A stretch of DNA of 64,000 nt, taken from positions 248,001 to 312,000 of the forward strand of contig JBCCPJ010000001.1 of assembly GCA_039024895.1 (NCBI GenBank), written 5' to 3'. Origin of the DNA: JAJDOD01 sp039024895 (GTDB lineage: Bacteria; Pseudomonadota; Alphaproteobacteria; Rhodobacterales; Rhodobacteraceae). A program made the position numbers and the translations under genes. The notes below the pieces were generated by a model. It did no database searches. It was not told the DNA's origin and saw only the letters and a program-made list of their open reading frames with translations. Position 1 is the first letter of the stretch, and each line of letters starts with the position of its first letter. This document shows, in pieces, positions 41,978 to 51,485 of this stretch.

Positions 41978-43636
41978 TTATGCAGCGAAACCCAGTTTAT
42001 ACGGGTGGATTTCGAAGGTGATATGCATGTCTGCCCCGACAAGTCCCGGCACCATGTGACGGTAGAGCGAACGCCAGTAGGGCTGGATCGTCACGCCTTC
42101 CTGCTGGACCAATGCCTCCGCCTTCGCCGCGACTTCGCGCCGCTTATCCGCATCGGCGATAGACAAGGCCTCGGTCAGCAGCGCGTCGAACTCAGAATTG
42201 GACCAACCGAACTCGTTCCACGCTTCACCGGACCGATAGGCCAGCGCCCAAATCTGGACGCCGAGCGGACGGTGGTTCCAGTTGGTCGAGGAATAGGGGT
42301 ACTTCACCCAGTCGTTCCAAAAGGTCGAGCCCGGCAGGATGGTGCGCTTCACGTTGAACCCCGCGTCCCGCAGCTGAGCGGCAACGGCATCGGTCGTGTT
42401 CTTGCGCCAGTCATCATCGATGGAAATGAGCTCATGCTCGAAATCCATCATGCCCGCTTCTTCCATCAGGCGACGGGCTTCTTCAACATCGCGCATCATC
42501 GGAGGAAGCTCGGCATACTCCGGATGCACAGGACCCACATGGTGGTTTTCAGCCGGCACACCACGGTCGCCATAGCCAAGCTCGAGGCAAACGCTGTTAT
42601 CGACCGCAAGCGCCAATGCCTTGCGGACACGCGCATCCTCATATGGGCGCATGCCATCGACTTCAGCAACCTGGTTCGGACGAACCACGATGGTTGCCAT
42701 GGTCACAACTTCGGATTTCTCCAGACCAAGATCGTCCATCACATCGATGAACTCACCAACCGACTCATAGAGAAATTCGACTTCCTCCGCCTCGATCGCC
42801 GCAAGCCAAGCTGCGGGATCGGTGCCGTAGTCAATGAACTCGATGCTGTCGAGCGCCGGCTCACCGTAGACTTCGGTGCCCCACCATGTGTGGTCAGGGT
42901 TCTTGGTGATGACGCCCTTAATCCCCACGTCCAACTCGGTCATGAGGTACGGACCGGTGCCCGGCGTGTTGAGAAAGTCATTCTCGTCGAAGCTCTCGTG
43001 CACCATCGCTGCTGGATAGTCCGCCATGCCCGGGATCAACGAGATATCAGGCCGCGGCAAGTTAAGTTTGACCGTCAGGTCATCCACCACCTCGATGGCG
43101 CCTTCGATGGCGACGGAGGTTTCCTGATCGACCAACGTCGCGAACCGGCCAGCCATTGAGTTACCTTCGACGTTCTTATCGCACCAGCGTGTGATATTCC
43201 GCGCCACATCGGCGGCGGTGAAATCATCGCCGTTGTTCCATTTCACGCCGGGGCGCACATTCAGTGTGTAAACGGTCGCGTCGTCATTCACGTCCCAGCT
43301 TTCGAGCAGCATGCCGCGAAAGCTCCCGTCATTATTATACTCGACCAGATGTTCCAGCGTGCCGCGATAGTAGTTTGCGATCTGGCTCCAATCAGTGACG
43401 CGCGGGTCTTTCATCGCGCGCACTTCCATTTGAATGCGCATCGTACCGCCCATTTGGGCGTGGCCCGCTGCCCGCGCGGGAGCTGTCGCACCGATAAGGC
43501 CGTAGGCACCCGTGGCTGTAACGCCGAGCGCGGTGGCGCGCGTCAGGAATTCGCGGCGGTCAATTTTGCCCTCCGCATATTCCTTGGCGTGCATTTTGGC
43601 CGCCGGATGTACATGCGACGCTGTTTTCGTTTTCAT
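41978..43636 (-). CDS. ABC transporter substrate-binding protein, Tat-exported
   Basis: A 552-residue family 5 (SBP_bac_5) extracellular solute-binding protein for peptides or related solutes. The N-terminus has a twin-arginine signal (DRREFLTRATALGVTA near residue 27), then ARAAGHA cleavage, so it is exported folded. The core matches DppA/OppA, with LNVRPGVKWNNGDDFTAADV near residue 130 and DKRREVAAKAEALVQQ near the end. The start at 43636 was chosen for the short N-terminus before the signal and the upstream GGAGTGAGG; the frame also opens at 43720. It heads the importer operon with two permeases. Confidence 0.88.
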   Translation of the reverse strand: MKTKTASHVHPAAKMHAKEYAEGKIDRREFLTRATALGVTATGAYGLIGATAPARAAGHAQMGGTMRIQMEVRAMKDPRVTDWSQIANYYRGTLEHLVEYNNDGSFRGMLLESWDVNDDATVYTLNVRPGVKWNNGDDFTAADVARNITRWCDKNVEGNSMAGRFATLVDQETSVAIEGAIEVVDDLTVKLNLPRPDISLIPGMADYPAAMVHESFDENDFLNTPGTGPYLMTELDVGIKGVITKNPDHTWWGTEVYGEPALDSIEFIDYGTDPAAWLAAIEAEEVEFLYESVGEFIDVMDDLGLEKSEVVTMATIVVRPNQVAEVDGMRPYEDARVRKALALAVDNSVCLELGYGDRGVPAENHHVGPVHPEYAELPPMMRDVEEARRLMEEAGMMDFEHELISIDDDWRKNTTDAVAAQLRDAGFNVKRTILPGSTFWNDWVKYPYSSTNWNHRPLGVQIWALAYRSGEAWNEFGWSNSEFDALLTEALSIADADKRREVAAKAEALVQQEGVTIQPYWRSLYRHMVPGLVGADMHITFEIHPYKLGFAA

Positions 43637-43807
43637 GTCCTCACTCCCTGTGACATTTTTTATGGCGCTTATTGCGCTTTTGTTTTTCCAGCGCGCCATG
43701 TCCTGACCCCATTCCTCCACGGGTTGAGGAGAACGTCAACGGCTGCTTCCGGCAATTAGTATAACAAATGCGACAGTGACATCATCCAAAAACGACATGC
43801 CTATAAT

Positions 43808-44689
43808 TCAGTCACCGTTGCGGAACTCAGACGGGCTTTGGCCGGATCGCGCGCGAAACGCTCGGGTGAAATAGGCCGCTGAGGTGAAGCCGCACTTTCG
43901 CGCAATTTCAGCAATCTGAATATTCGTGTCGCGCAGCAGGCGCCGCGCCTCGAAATGGCGCCGATCCGTCAGGATGTCGAGCGCCGGGCGCCCGGCCACT
44001 TTGCGGCACACGCGACTGAGATGCGTCGGTGTCACGCCGAGAAGCCCGGCATAGTGCTGAACACCCGCCGGGTTGCGAAAATCCCGCTCGACCAGAGCCG
44101 TGAACGCCTCCGCCAACCTATGCGCCGCTGTATCGAGGCGTGTGGCGGAGGAGCGGTGCGGTTGTTCCGCATAGACATCGCCAACGCGCGCCAGCCAGAC
44201 CGACAGAAGACCGGAATGATAGGTCAGTGCGCGGTTCGCGTGGTCTTCACCACTCACCGCCTCGCGCTGCATGGCTTCGATCAGCGCCGTCAGCTCACGC
44301 TGTTGCTGCGCTTCGTGCACGCGAAAATGCATCGGTTCTACCGGCCAATCAAGACTTCGCTCGTCCGGCAGGAACACGACCGATCCCAAAACAGGACCCA
44401 TGGTTGTGAAGCCGTGCATGGTTTGCTTCGGCAAGAAGAGCAGGTTGTGGGGACCGTAGCCGCTGTTGCGCCCGGCCACCGTCAAGCGCCCTTGCCCACG
44501 GGTGAACCAGATCAGGACAGGGCGATCGTAACTCCGCATGGCTTCTGTTCGCCACCGCCCGCCCTTGACCATGCGCGCAATGGACGTGATCTCAACTGGT
44601 GGTATTTCCGGTTCAGGCAACAAAACCTTCGGAGCCGACGCTTCTGCCCGCACCGGCTGCGGCAAAAGCGTTAAACGCGGCAATGTCAT
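43808..44689 (-). CDS. AraC-family transcriptional regulator
   Basis: A 293-residue regulator. An N-terminal cupin-like sensing domain (about 40-130, YDRPVLIWFTRGQGRLTV and GPHNLLFLPKQTMHGFT) precedes two helix-turn-helix units (about 195-290: VQHYAGLLGVTPTHLSRVCRKV and IQIAEIARKCGFTSAAYFTRAF). It lies upstream of the ABC importer in the same direction and may control it. The start ATG at 44689 is preferred over a TTG at 44710. Confidence 0.85.
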   Translation of the reverse strand: MTLPRLTLLPQPVRAEASAPKVLLPEPEIPPVEITSIARMVKGGRWRTEAMRSYDRPVLIWFTRGQGRLTVAGRNSGYGPHNLLFLPKQTMHGFTTMGPVLGSVVFLPDERSLDWPVEPMHFRVHEAQQQRELTALIEAMQREAVSGEDHANRALTYHSGLLSVWLARVGDVYAEQPHRSSATRLDTAAHRLAEAFTALVERDFRNPAGVQHYAGLLGVTPTHLSRVCRKVAGRPALDILTDRRHFEARRLLRDTNIQIAEIARKCGFTSAAYFTRAFRARSGQSPSEFRNGD

Positions 44690-45040
44690 AACTAGTACCC
44701 CTACCCCCAAGGCAGTTTATGGCAAAATTGTGGCAAAAACGCCTGCCGGGAGTCAAACCCGATGGGCGTTAACTATGAAATTTTGAAGGATTTCCGTGCC
44801 CTAGCGGCAACCCGGAACGCTCGAAAAGGGAGCCCAACACCTTTGAAAGTAAGAAAAGTCCCAGTTTTGCTCGGTTTCACAAGTTTAGGCTGTCATTCCA
44901 GGCATCGCTCACGGTTTATTACAGCCCGTTTAGGCAACAAACCGATGATTGGCTTGATGATTGTTTCTTAAGCGAAAAATGAACGCGTTACAGCCCAGCA
45001 CGCCGCGCGGCACACGGAACCGATTCGCTTGTGTTAAGCT
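44690..45040 (-). promoter_or_regulatory. Intergenic region upstream of the AraC regulator
   Basis: A 351-base gap between the AraC start and the end of the thioredoxin-like gene. It is AT-richer than its surroundings and should carry the AraC promoter and leader. A 69-codon forward open frame at 44762-44971 lacks a family or signal and is not supported. No hairpin of note was found. Confidence 0.35.
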
Positions 45041-45595
45041 TCAGGCAGCCTTCCATTTGATGGAACAGCCCATCGATGGGATTTGCGTTTCCGGACCACG
45101 ACCGGTTTCGGCGACGCCACGCATGGCAAGATAGAGATCTCGGGGAAGGTCCTCAGCGACCGGCGCGGCCCGCGACGCATCCAGTCGTCCACGATACTGA
45201 AGACCTTTTGCGGCGTTGAAGCCGAAAAAGTCTGGTGTGCACACGGCATCATAGGCGCTCGCAATCGACTGATCTTCGTCATGGAGATACGGAAAAGCGA
45301 AATCCCGATCCTCCGCCATGCGCACCATGTTGGGAAAACTGTCCGCCGGGTAGCGTTGCCCATCATTCGAGCAGATGGCAGCGACGCCGATACCCAAGGC
45401 CGCAAGGTCGCGTGCGTCCCGTTCGATCTTATCGAGGATCGCAAGCACGAAGGGACAGTGATTGCAGATAAACATGATAAGCGTTCCGTTTTCCCCGACC
45501 ACATCGTCGAAGCTGTAGGTCTTGCCATCGGTCGCGGGTAGCGAAAACGCCGGGGCGGGCCAATCGAAGTCACAGAGGGGAGGTGTCGCGGCCAT
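45041..45595 (-). CDS. Thioredoxin-fold protein, AhpC/TSA-like, CxxC
   Basis: A 184-residue cytoplasmic thioredoxin-fold protein related to the AhpC/TSA and resA-like groups. The motif ICNHCPFV has Cys44 and Cys47, VAAICSNDGQRYPADSFPNM is typical of this bacterial subfamily, and CTPDFFGFN supplies the cis-proline region. No signal peptide is seen. The substrate is unknown. It follows the collagen-like protein gene by 62 bases in the same direction. Confidence 0.83.
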   Translation of the reverse strand: MAATPPLCDFDWPAPAFSLPATDGKTYSFDDVVGENGTLIMFICNHCPFVLAILDKIERDARDLAALGIGVAAICSNDGQRYPADSFPNMVRMAEDRDFAFPYLHDEDQSIASAYDAVCTPDFFGFNAAKGLQYRGRLDASRAAPVAEDLPRDLYLAMRGVAETGRGPETQIPSMGCSIKWKAA

Positions 45596-45657
45596 TTATG
45601 TAACCTAACTTTATGTCTATCGCAGGTGGCAAGCTATGCGCTCGTACGAGGTACCAG

Positions 45658-47457
45658 TCAATCGACGACAACCTGTAGCGGCCCTTTGGCTTGAGCCGAT
45701 GCATCCAGAATTTCACCGTTAATGACGACGAGTGCAGGCGGCTGAGGCACCGGGCGTTCCCCGCTCTGACCGGGTCTGCCGGTTCGACCAGCGAGACCGC
45801 TGCGCCCTGCTGACCCGCAGAAGCCCTGTGTAGCGCCTTCAGGCCCCGCCCGTCCCCCGCGGCCCGGCACGCCAGCCTGTCCAAAGGTGCCACCAACACC
45901 GGCAGCGGTTGACACGGTTAGCGTGGACCCGGGAACAAACTCTTCAATTTCAACGGTAAGGGGGCCGCCAGCCCCGCCTTGGCCGCCTTTGCCGCCACGC
46001 CCGCCAGCGCCGCCAGCGCCGCCGCTGCCACCACGCCCCGGACCGCTGCTACAGTTCAGAAAGGATGTGATAGCCGGAAAACCCGGCGCACCCGCGCCGC
46101 CATTGCCACCTGGGCCACCATTTCCGGCCGCCCCCCCGGGCTGTCCTTCGTTCTCAATGCGAAGCGTCCCTTCGAAAGTCTTTGCCAACAGTGCGACGGC
46201 GCTTGCATTTTTTCCGGGTACACCATCATTGCCAGGAAGGCCTGCACCCCCATCCTCGCCATCCTGACCTAAACCACGCGCATTCTCGCCGTTCTCCCCG
46301 CGAGCGCCATCCGCTGCGCGGGCGGGAATATCTGAGAAGGCGCGAATAACGGCGTTGTTGCCGATGATCTTCTTCGCGCGGATGGTGAGTTCATGACCGT
46401 TGGTGATGATCTCGCTCGGCAATGTACAGTCGACGTCACGGGGGCCTGCCGTCACCGATGCTGTCAGGGCAACGGGCCCGCCACCGCGACATACTCTTAT
46501 GTGCCCTTCCGTGATACCTTCGATGACAGGTTCTACCGGCCTCGCCAACGGCCCGCCAGTTACAACGCGGGGGGGCAAGGGAACCGCTTCCGGGTCTTCG
46601 ATAAGCACAACAAGTTCGCGCGTGCTCTCGAAATTCAGGCGATCTCGCGCCACAGCGGTGACCGTCACTTCCCTTTGGGCTTCGGTCAAAGTGGTCGTCG
46701 GAATTGTCACTACTGGTCGACTACGCGCGAACAACTTGCCGTCCACCGTCCATGTTATCTGCGGCGCGGCGCCATCGAAGGTCTGTGACAGGGTTGCGTC
46801 GAGGCGAATACTCTCGCCGCGCGCCACGCTTTCCACGTCCTCGGTCAGGATGATTTCAGGTTCGGCAGCGGCCGATACTTCAACCTGAACGGTCGCGATG
46901 CTGTGCTTGCGACAGCCCAAGCGGTTGTTCCACCGGTGTATCAAGGCGCAATTACGTTTGAAATCTTCCGCATCGGATACAACGAGCGAAACGATGTAGT
47001 CGCCCGGCTTCGTAGGTTTGAAATCATGGTATCGGCACTCACTCAGGTTGGCCGCACATTTCCCCCGAACATCGCCCGGTGTCACGATCCATGTATGCGT
47101 GAGGCTGGCAAGCTCGCTATCGGGGTCGCTCGAATCGTCCGCGAACACGCGCATTGTCGAGCCAACCGGCACATGCGCCACGTCAGGCGCCCCACCGGCG
47201 GCGCGATATCTGTCAGCAAAAACAATCTTGGAGGTCGGGACCTCGTTGTTACCGGAGGCCCCGAACAAGTTGCTGAACGCCGCGAGAAGCGCCGTCACAA
47301 CGACGCCGAAAACCGTGAGCAGCGCACCAAAATGCCGGTCGATGAAGCCCGGCACCGGAGGTTTATCCTCGGCCGGTTCGGTTGGACCTTCACCGAATAA
47401 TATGAGGCCAATCTTTGATCGGTCGTCTGCCAAAATTGCAAACTCGCTCTGCGTCAA
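45658..47457 (-). CDS. Membrane-anchored protein with PKD/Ig-like domains and collagen-like Gly repeats
   Basis: A 599-residue protein of unusual build. After a cytoplasmic segment of about 38 residues comes one membrane helix (FGALLTVFGVVVTALLAAF). Two beta-sandwich regions follow: a PKD-like one (about 75-170, with ADDSSDPDSELASLTHTWIV and GDYIVSLVVSDAED) and an Ig-like one (about 195-290). From about residue 390 it runs into Gly-rich collagen-like stretches (GENGENARG, GLPGNDGVPGKN, GGNGGAGAPG, GRGGSGGAGGAGGRGGKGG) broken by short strands. It ends with a short beta unit. The start is TTG. No function is known to me; an extracytoplasmic stalk, scaffold or adhesion role is an inference. Confidence 0.7.
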   Translation of the reverse strand: MTQSEFAILADDRSKIGLILFGEGPTEPAEDKPPVPGFIDRHFGALLTVFGVVVTALLAAFSNLFGASGNNEVPTSKIVFADRYRAAGGAPDVAHVPVGSTMRVFADDSSDPDSELASLTHTWIVTPGDVRGKCAANLSECRYHDFKPTKPGDYIVSLVVSDAEDFKRNCALIHRWNNRLGCRKHSIATVQVEVSAAAEPEIILTEDVESVARGESIRLDATLSQTFDGAAPQITWTVDGKLFARSRPVVTIPTTTLTEAQREVTVTAVARDRLNFESTRELVVLIEDPEAVPLPPRVVTGGPLARPVEPVIEGITEGHIRVCRGGGPVALTASVTAGPRDVDCTLPSEIITNGHELTIRAKKIIGNNAVIRAFSDIPARAADGARGENGENARGLGQDGEDGGAGLPGNDGVPGKNASAVALLAKTFEGTLRIENEGQPGGAAGNGGPGGNGGAGAPGFPAITSFLNCSSGPGRGGSGGAGGAGGRGGKGGQGGAGGPLTVEIEEFVPGSTLTVSTAAGVGGTFGQAGVPGRGGRAGPEGATQGFCGSAGRSGLAGRTGRPGQSGERPVPQPPALVVINGEILDASAQAKGPLQVVVD

Positions 47458-47493
47458 ATGGTGATCGCAGCTTTGCCCTTGGCGATATTTCCG

Positions 47494-49311
47494 TCAAGTC
47501 TCCATCGCTTCCAACTCATCGATGAAGCCCGAGATCATTGATAGCCCTTTGTTCCAGAATGCCGGGTCTGAGGCATCTAGGCCGAAGGGTGCCAAGAGTT
47601 CCTTATGGTGCTTCGATCCACCGGCTTTCAGCATCTCGAAATACTTCGTCTGAAAATCCGGGTCGCCCTCTTCGTAGACCGCATAGAGCGCATTCACCAA
47701 GCCGTCGCCAAAAGCATAAGCGTAGACATAGAACGGCGAATGAACGAAATGCGGGATATATGCCCAAAAGGTCTCGTAGCCCTCCATGAAGGTAAAGGCG
47801 GGGCCGAGGCTTTCGCCCTGCACACTCATCCAGAGCGCGCCGATGTCGTCGGGCGTCAATTCTCCGGTGCGCCGGGCGTCATGGAGCTTGCATTCAAAAT
47901 CGTAGAACGCGATCTGCCGGACGACGGTGTTGATCATATCCTCGACCTTGTTGGCCAGCAGCACCTTCTTTTCGGCGGCGTCGGGCGCGTTCTCAAGCAG
48001 GCGGCGAAAGGTAAGCATTTCCCCGAAGACAGAGGCCGTTTCAGCAAGGGTGAGCGGGGTTGAAGACAACAACTCGCCTTGGCCAGCGGCCAGACGCTGG
48101 TGCACGCCGTGGCCCAGTTCATGGGCGAGCGTCATGACATCGCGGGGTTTGCCCAGATAGTTGAGCATCACATAGGGATGGACGTCGGCAACCGTTGGAT
48201 GGGCGAAGGCGCCTGGCGCTTTGCCGGGCTTCACACCCGCATCAATCCAGCCTTTGTCGAAAAACGGCTCCGCGAGGCGCGCCATTTCTGGATCAAACGC
48301 GCTGTAAGCTGAGAGGACGGTTTCGCGTGCTTCGTCCCACGCTACCTTTCGGTCGCTCTCCATCGGCAAAGGCGCGTTGCGGTCCCAGACTTCCATGGTC
48401 TCAAGTCCCATCCAGCGCCGTTTCAATTCATAGTACCGGTGCGAGAGTTTTGGGTAAGCCTCTACCACCGCGTTGCGGAGCGCCTCGACCACTTCCGGCT
48501 CGACCTGATTGGAGAGGTGGCGTCCAGTCTGGGGGGTGGGCATGCCGCGCCAACGGTCTTCGATCTCTTTTTCTTTCGCGAGCGTGTTGTGCACCCGGGC
48601 GAAAAGCTTGACGTTTTCGCCAAAGACGCGCGCCACTTCGCGTGCGGAAGTCTCCCGCTTGCTCCGATCCTGATCGGACAAGCCGTCGAGCGTCGCCTCG
48701 AGGTTCTTCTCTTCCCCATCGACCGTAAAGCTCAAGCCAGCAACGGTTTCGTCGAACAGGCGGTTCCAGGCTGCGGACCCAACGGTTGATTGGTCATGCA
48801 GGAACTTCTCCAACTCGTCGGAAAGCTGATACGGACGCATCAGGCGCAAGCGGTCAAAGATCGGCTTGTATCGTGCAAGGTCGGCATTTTCGGCAAACCA
48901 CCCTTCCATAACGCCATCTTCGATACGGTTCACTTCAAGGGAGAAGAAAACAAGCGGCGTCGTATAGGTTGTAATCTTGTCCTGAGCGTCGGAAATCGCC
49001 TTGCCGCGCTCGGCATCGGTCGTGTTCTGGTAATACCGGAGGCCATTGAATGACATCACCCGTCCAGCAATGAGATCAATCTTCTCGTAGCGAAGCACGC
49101 AGTCGAGCATTTCCGCCGCCGACAAACCGCCGAGCTTACCCTCAAAGTCCTGGGCGAAATCGGCGCATGCCTTTTCGAGCCAATCCATATCGCGCTTAAG
49201 TTCGGGCGCGTCCGGCGACGGGTAGAGGTCGCTCAGGTCCCATTCCGGCAAGTCACCGAAGTCGCTGGCAGTACTGTTCGCGTCAAAAACGGGTCGAGGG
49301 GTGAAGTGCAT
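47494..49311 (-). CDS. pepF: M3-family oligoendopeptidase F
   Basis: A 605-residue zinc metallopeptidase that cuts short peptides in the cytoplasm. The zinc motif is in TLAHELGHGVHQ around residue 390 with the third ligand in LAETASVFGEM. Length is normal for PepF. GGAG lies seven bases before the ATG at 49311; an in-frame start at 49329 is less likely. It precedes the collagen-like gene by 36 bases on the same strand. Confidence 0.93.
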   Translation of the reverse strand: MHFTPRPVFDANSTASDFGDLPEWDLSDLYPSPDAPELKRDMDWLEKACADFAQDFEGKLGGLSAAEMLDCVLRYEKIDLIAGRVMSFNGLRYYQNTTDAERGKAISDAQDKITTYTTPLVFFSLEVNRIEDGVMEGWFAENADLARYKPIFDRLRLMRPYQLSDELEKFLHDQSTVGSAAWNRLFDETVAGLSFTVDGEEKNLEATLDGLSDQDRSKRETSAREVARVFGENVKLFARVHNTLAKEKEIEDRWRGMPTPQTGRHLSNQVEPEVVEALRNAVVEAYPKLSHRYYELKRRWMGLETMEVWDRNAPLPMESDRKVAWDEARETVLSAYSAFDPEMARLAEPFFDKGWIDAGVKPGKAPGAFAHPTVADVHPYVMLNYLGKPRDVMTLAHELGHGVHQRLAAGQGELLSSTPLTLAETASVFGEMLTFRRLLENAPDAAEKKVLLANKVEDMINTVVRQIAFYDFECKLHDARRTGELTPDDIGALWMSVQGESLGPAFTFMEGYETFWAYIPHFVHSPFYVYAYAFGDGLVNALYAVYEEGDPDFQTKYFEMLKAGGSKHHKELLAPFGLDASDPAFWNKGLSMISGFIDELEAMET

Positions 49312-49414
49312 TGGGGGGCTCCTGTTCACGGGTTGGTTTCACCTAGCGACGGGACCGGCTTGGATCAAGGTTGGCGGGACTTGAAACGCGAAAGAGCCGC
49401 GTTGCCCGGAAATT

Positions 49415-51013
49415 TTATCCGTATGTCGCCAAGATCTCTTTGAGGTCGTCTAGGGTATTCGCCTCCTCCAGCGGTTTGTCCTTGCGCCAGCGGCTCATGC
49501 GCGGAAACCTAAGCGCGACGCCGGACTTGTGTCGGCTGCTTTCTTGAATGCCTTCGAAGGCGATTTCAAAGACATGGGCGGCTTTGACAGCACGCACAGG
49601 TCCAAAGCGCTCCAATGTGTTCTTTTTGACCCAGGCTGTGATCTCCCGAAACTCTGCGTCCGTCAGACCGGAATAGGCCTTGGTGAACGGGACGAGGTCA
49701 TTGCCGGACCAGACGGCGAAGGTGAAGTCAGTGAACAGGTTCGCGCGTCGCCCGTGCCCCGCTTGGGCGTAGATCATGACCGCATCGATCACCAGCGGAT
49801 CAAGCTTCCATTTCCACCAATCGCCCTTCTTGCGTCCGTCGCGGTAGGGGCTGTCTTTTCGCTTCAGCATCACCCCTTCGGCGCCGATGTCGCGCGCACC
49901 AGTGCGATGGGCGGCAAGTTCGGACCAGTCGGCAAAGTCGAGGAGCGGCGACAATCTGAGGGGCAGATCAGCGGGGACCGTTTCAAAAAGCTGGTCGAGC
50001 AGTCCGCGTCTTTGGGCAAAGGGATGGATTCTGATGTCCTGCCCCTCCACTTCCAACAAATCATAGGCGCGCAGCACGACAGGGGCCTCGGTGAGCAATT
50101 TCTTCGGAACTGTCTTCCGACCGATCCGCTTTTGCAGTGCGTTGAAGCTCTGCGCCGTATCAGTCTTGTAATCCCAGGCGAGCAACTCCCCATCTAGGAC
50201 GGTGCCCGCTGGCAGAAAATCTGACAAAACAGCGAGTTCCGGGAAGCGGTCCGTCATCAGCTCTTCACCGCGCGACCACGTAAAATGCGCGCCGCCCCTT
50301 AGGATCACCTGCCCTCTGATCCCGTCCCATTTGTATTCGGCCGCCCAGTCTGTCGGCGCACCGAGGGCGTCCACATCATCATCCAACTGATATGCCAGAT
50401 AGAAGGGGTACGGCTTCGACAAATCAGCCTCGGGGTCGGGCGCGAGGATGAGGCTTTCAAATGTGGTCGTCTGCGGTGTCCAGTCGCCCATGAGACGATG
50501 GGCAAGTTCGGCCTCTTCAATGCCGGTCGCTCGGGAGAGAGCGCGAGTCATCAGCTTTTGACTAACGCCCATGCGAAACCCGCCGGTAATGAGCTTGTTG
50601 AAAACAAAGCGTTGCGCCGTGTCGTATCGGTCCCAAGCAGATAGGATGGCCGATTTACGAATGTCGTCCTCCGCCGCACCCAAGTCGATAATTTCAGCGA
50701 TCTGTTCTGCGAGCCCTATGTCGCTCGACGTCTCGGGCGGGGGGAGGACAAGCGCGATGGTTTCGGCCAGGTCCCCAACAATGGGATAGCTTTCTTCGAA
50801 CAGCCAAAGCGGGATACCTGCGCGTTCAGCGGCCCATTCGCGGAGTTTCGTGACCGTGATCGCCCGCTTCGGGCGGCGGCCTGAGAACAGGGCAATTGTC
50901 CAAAGTCTGTCCTCTTCTGGCGCGTCGACGAAATACGCCGCCAATGCCGCAACCTTCGCATTTGTTTTGGTGGTCTGGTCGAGCGCCTGGAAGAGCAATG
51001 CGAAATGCTTCAT
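49415..51013 (-). CDS. ATP-dependent DNA ligase, cisplatin-damage-response type
   Basis: A 532-residue ligase matching the TIGR04120 bacterial family. The adenylation lysine is in AEYKWDGIRG (KxDGxR) around residue 235, and the N-terminus has DQTTKTNAKVAALA and DRLWTIALFSGRRPKR. The usual genome partners are a ligase-associated exonuclease, a DExH helicase and a PdeM-type phosphoesterase; none is next to it here. ATG at 51013 gives the family N-terminus; a GTG at 51025 is possible. Confidence 0.88.
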   Translation of the reverse strand: MKHFALLFQALDQTTKTNAKVAALAAYFVDAPEEDRLWTIALFSGRRPKRAITVTKLREWAAERAGIPLWLFEESYPIVGDLAETIALVLPPPETSSDIGLAEQIAEIIDLGAAEDDIRKSAILSAWDRYDTAQRFVFNKLITGGFRMGVSQKLMTRALSRATGIEEAELAHRLMGDWTPQTTTFESLILAPDPEADLSKPYPFYLAYQLDDDVDALGAPTDWAAEYKWDGIRGQVILRGGAHFTWSRGEELMTDRFPELAVLSDFLPAGTVLDGELLAWDYKTDTAQSFNALQKRIGRKTVPKKLLTEAPVVLRAYDLLEVEGQDIRIHPFAQRRGLLDQLFETVPADLPLRLSPLLDFADWSELAAHRTGARDIGAEGVMLKRKDSPYRDGRKKGDWWKWKLDPLVIDAVMIYAQAGHGRRANLFTDFTFAVWSGNDLVPFTKAYSGLTDAEFREITAWVKKNTLERFGPVRAVKAAHVFEIAFEGIQESSRHKSGVALRFPRMSRWRKDKPLEEANTLDDLKEILATYG

Positions 51014-51105
51014 GCAGCAAAACACCTGCCCGATTTGTCAGGGGCAGGTGTTCCTTTTGTGCGTTCTCCAAGCATAGAGAAAAGTTAGCACATCCTTAAG
51101 CCGCG

Positions 51106-51360
51106 TCACATGAAACGGCGACGCCGTTCGAGGGAAATGCGGCGAAGTTCCGTTGCGGCATCGGCAGAGAGCGGCATGCGCGCCACCCGTTCAACCTCCG
51201 CACGCGTGACGCCAACGTCGTCCAGCATGTGGTCATCCAGATCGAGCAGGCGCTTGAAACGACGCCGGCGACCAATGTTACGCAGGCGTTCGATGAGAGC
51301 CCCCGACAGTGTCTGGATGGGGTGGCCAGAATGAGTACGTCCAAAGTCAGTATGTGTCAT
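51106..51360 (-). CDS. DUF1127 small basic protein
   Basis: An 84-residue basic protein with the DUF1127 core (RRRRFKRLLDLDDHMLDDVGVTRAEVERVA, about residues 30-60). Short DUF1127 proteins in Alphaproteobacteria affect RNA turnover and stress or phosphate responses; this one is slightly longer and has an extra basic C-terminus. AAGGA precedes the ATG at 51360. It diverges from the LysR gene with 125 bases between. Confidence 0.8.
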   Translation of the reverse strand: MTHTDFGRTHSGHPIQTLSGALIERLRNIGRRRRFKRLLDLDDHMLDDVGVTRAEVERVARMPLSADAATELRRISLERRRRFM

Positions 51361-51485
51361 GGTCTTAGTCCTTTCCTTTTTGAGAAAGGCGTCGCGACGA
51401 CCTTGGATACGAATATGGGGGATGGACAAACTTCAATCAAACGAATAGATTTGATCGCATCTTACAGTTTTTCTGAAAGCGCGCC

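Noticed and set aside
44762..44971. Forward 69-codon frame in the gap between the AraC and thioredoxin genes
   Set aside because: No family and no clear ribosome site; its composition looks random.
45880..46320. GC-rich repetitive DNA suggesting a tandem repeat array
   Set aside because: The periodicity follows codons for Gly-x-x stretches of the collagen-like protein and is not a DNA-level repeat with a constant unit.
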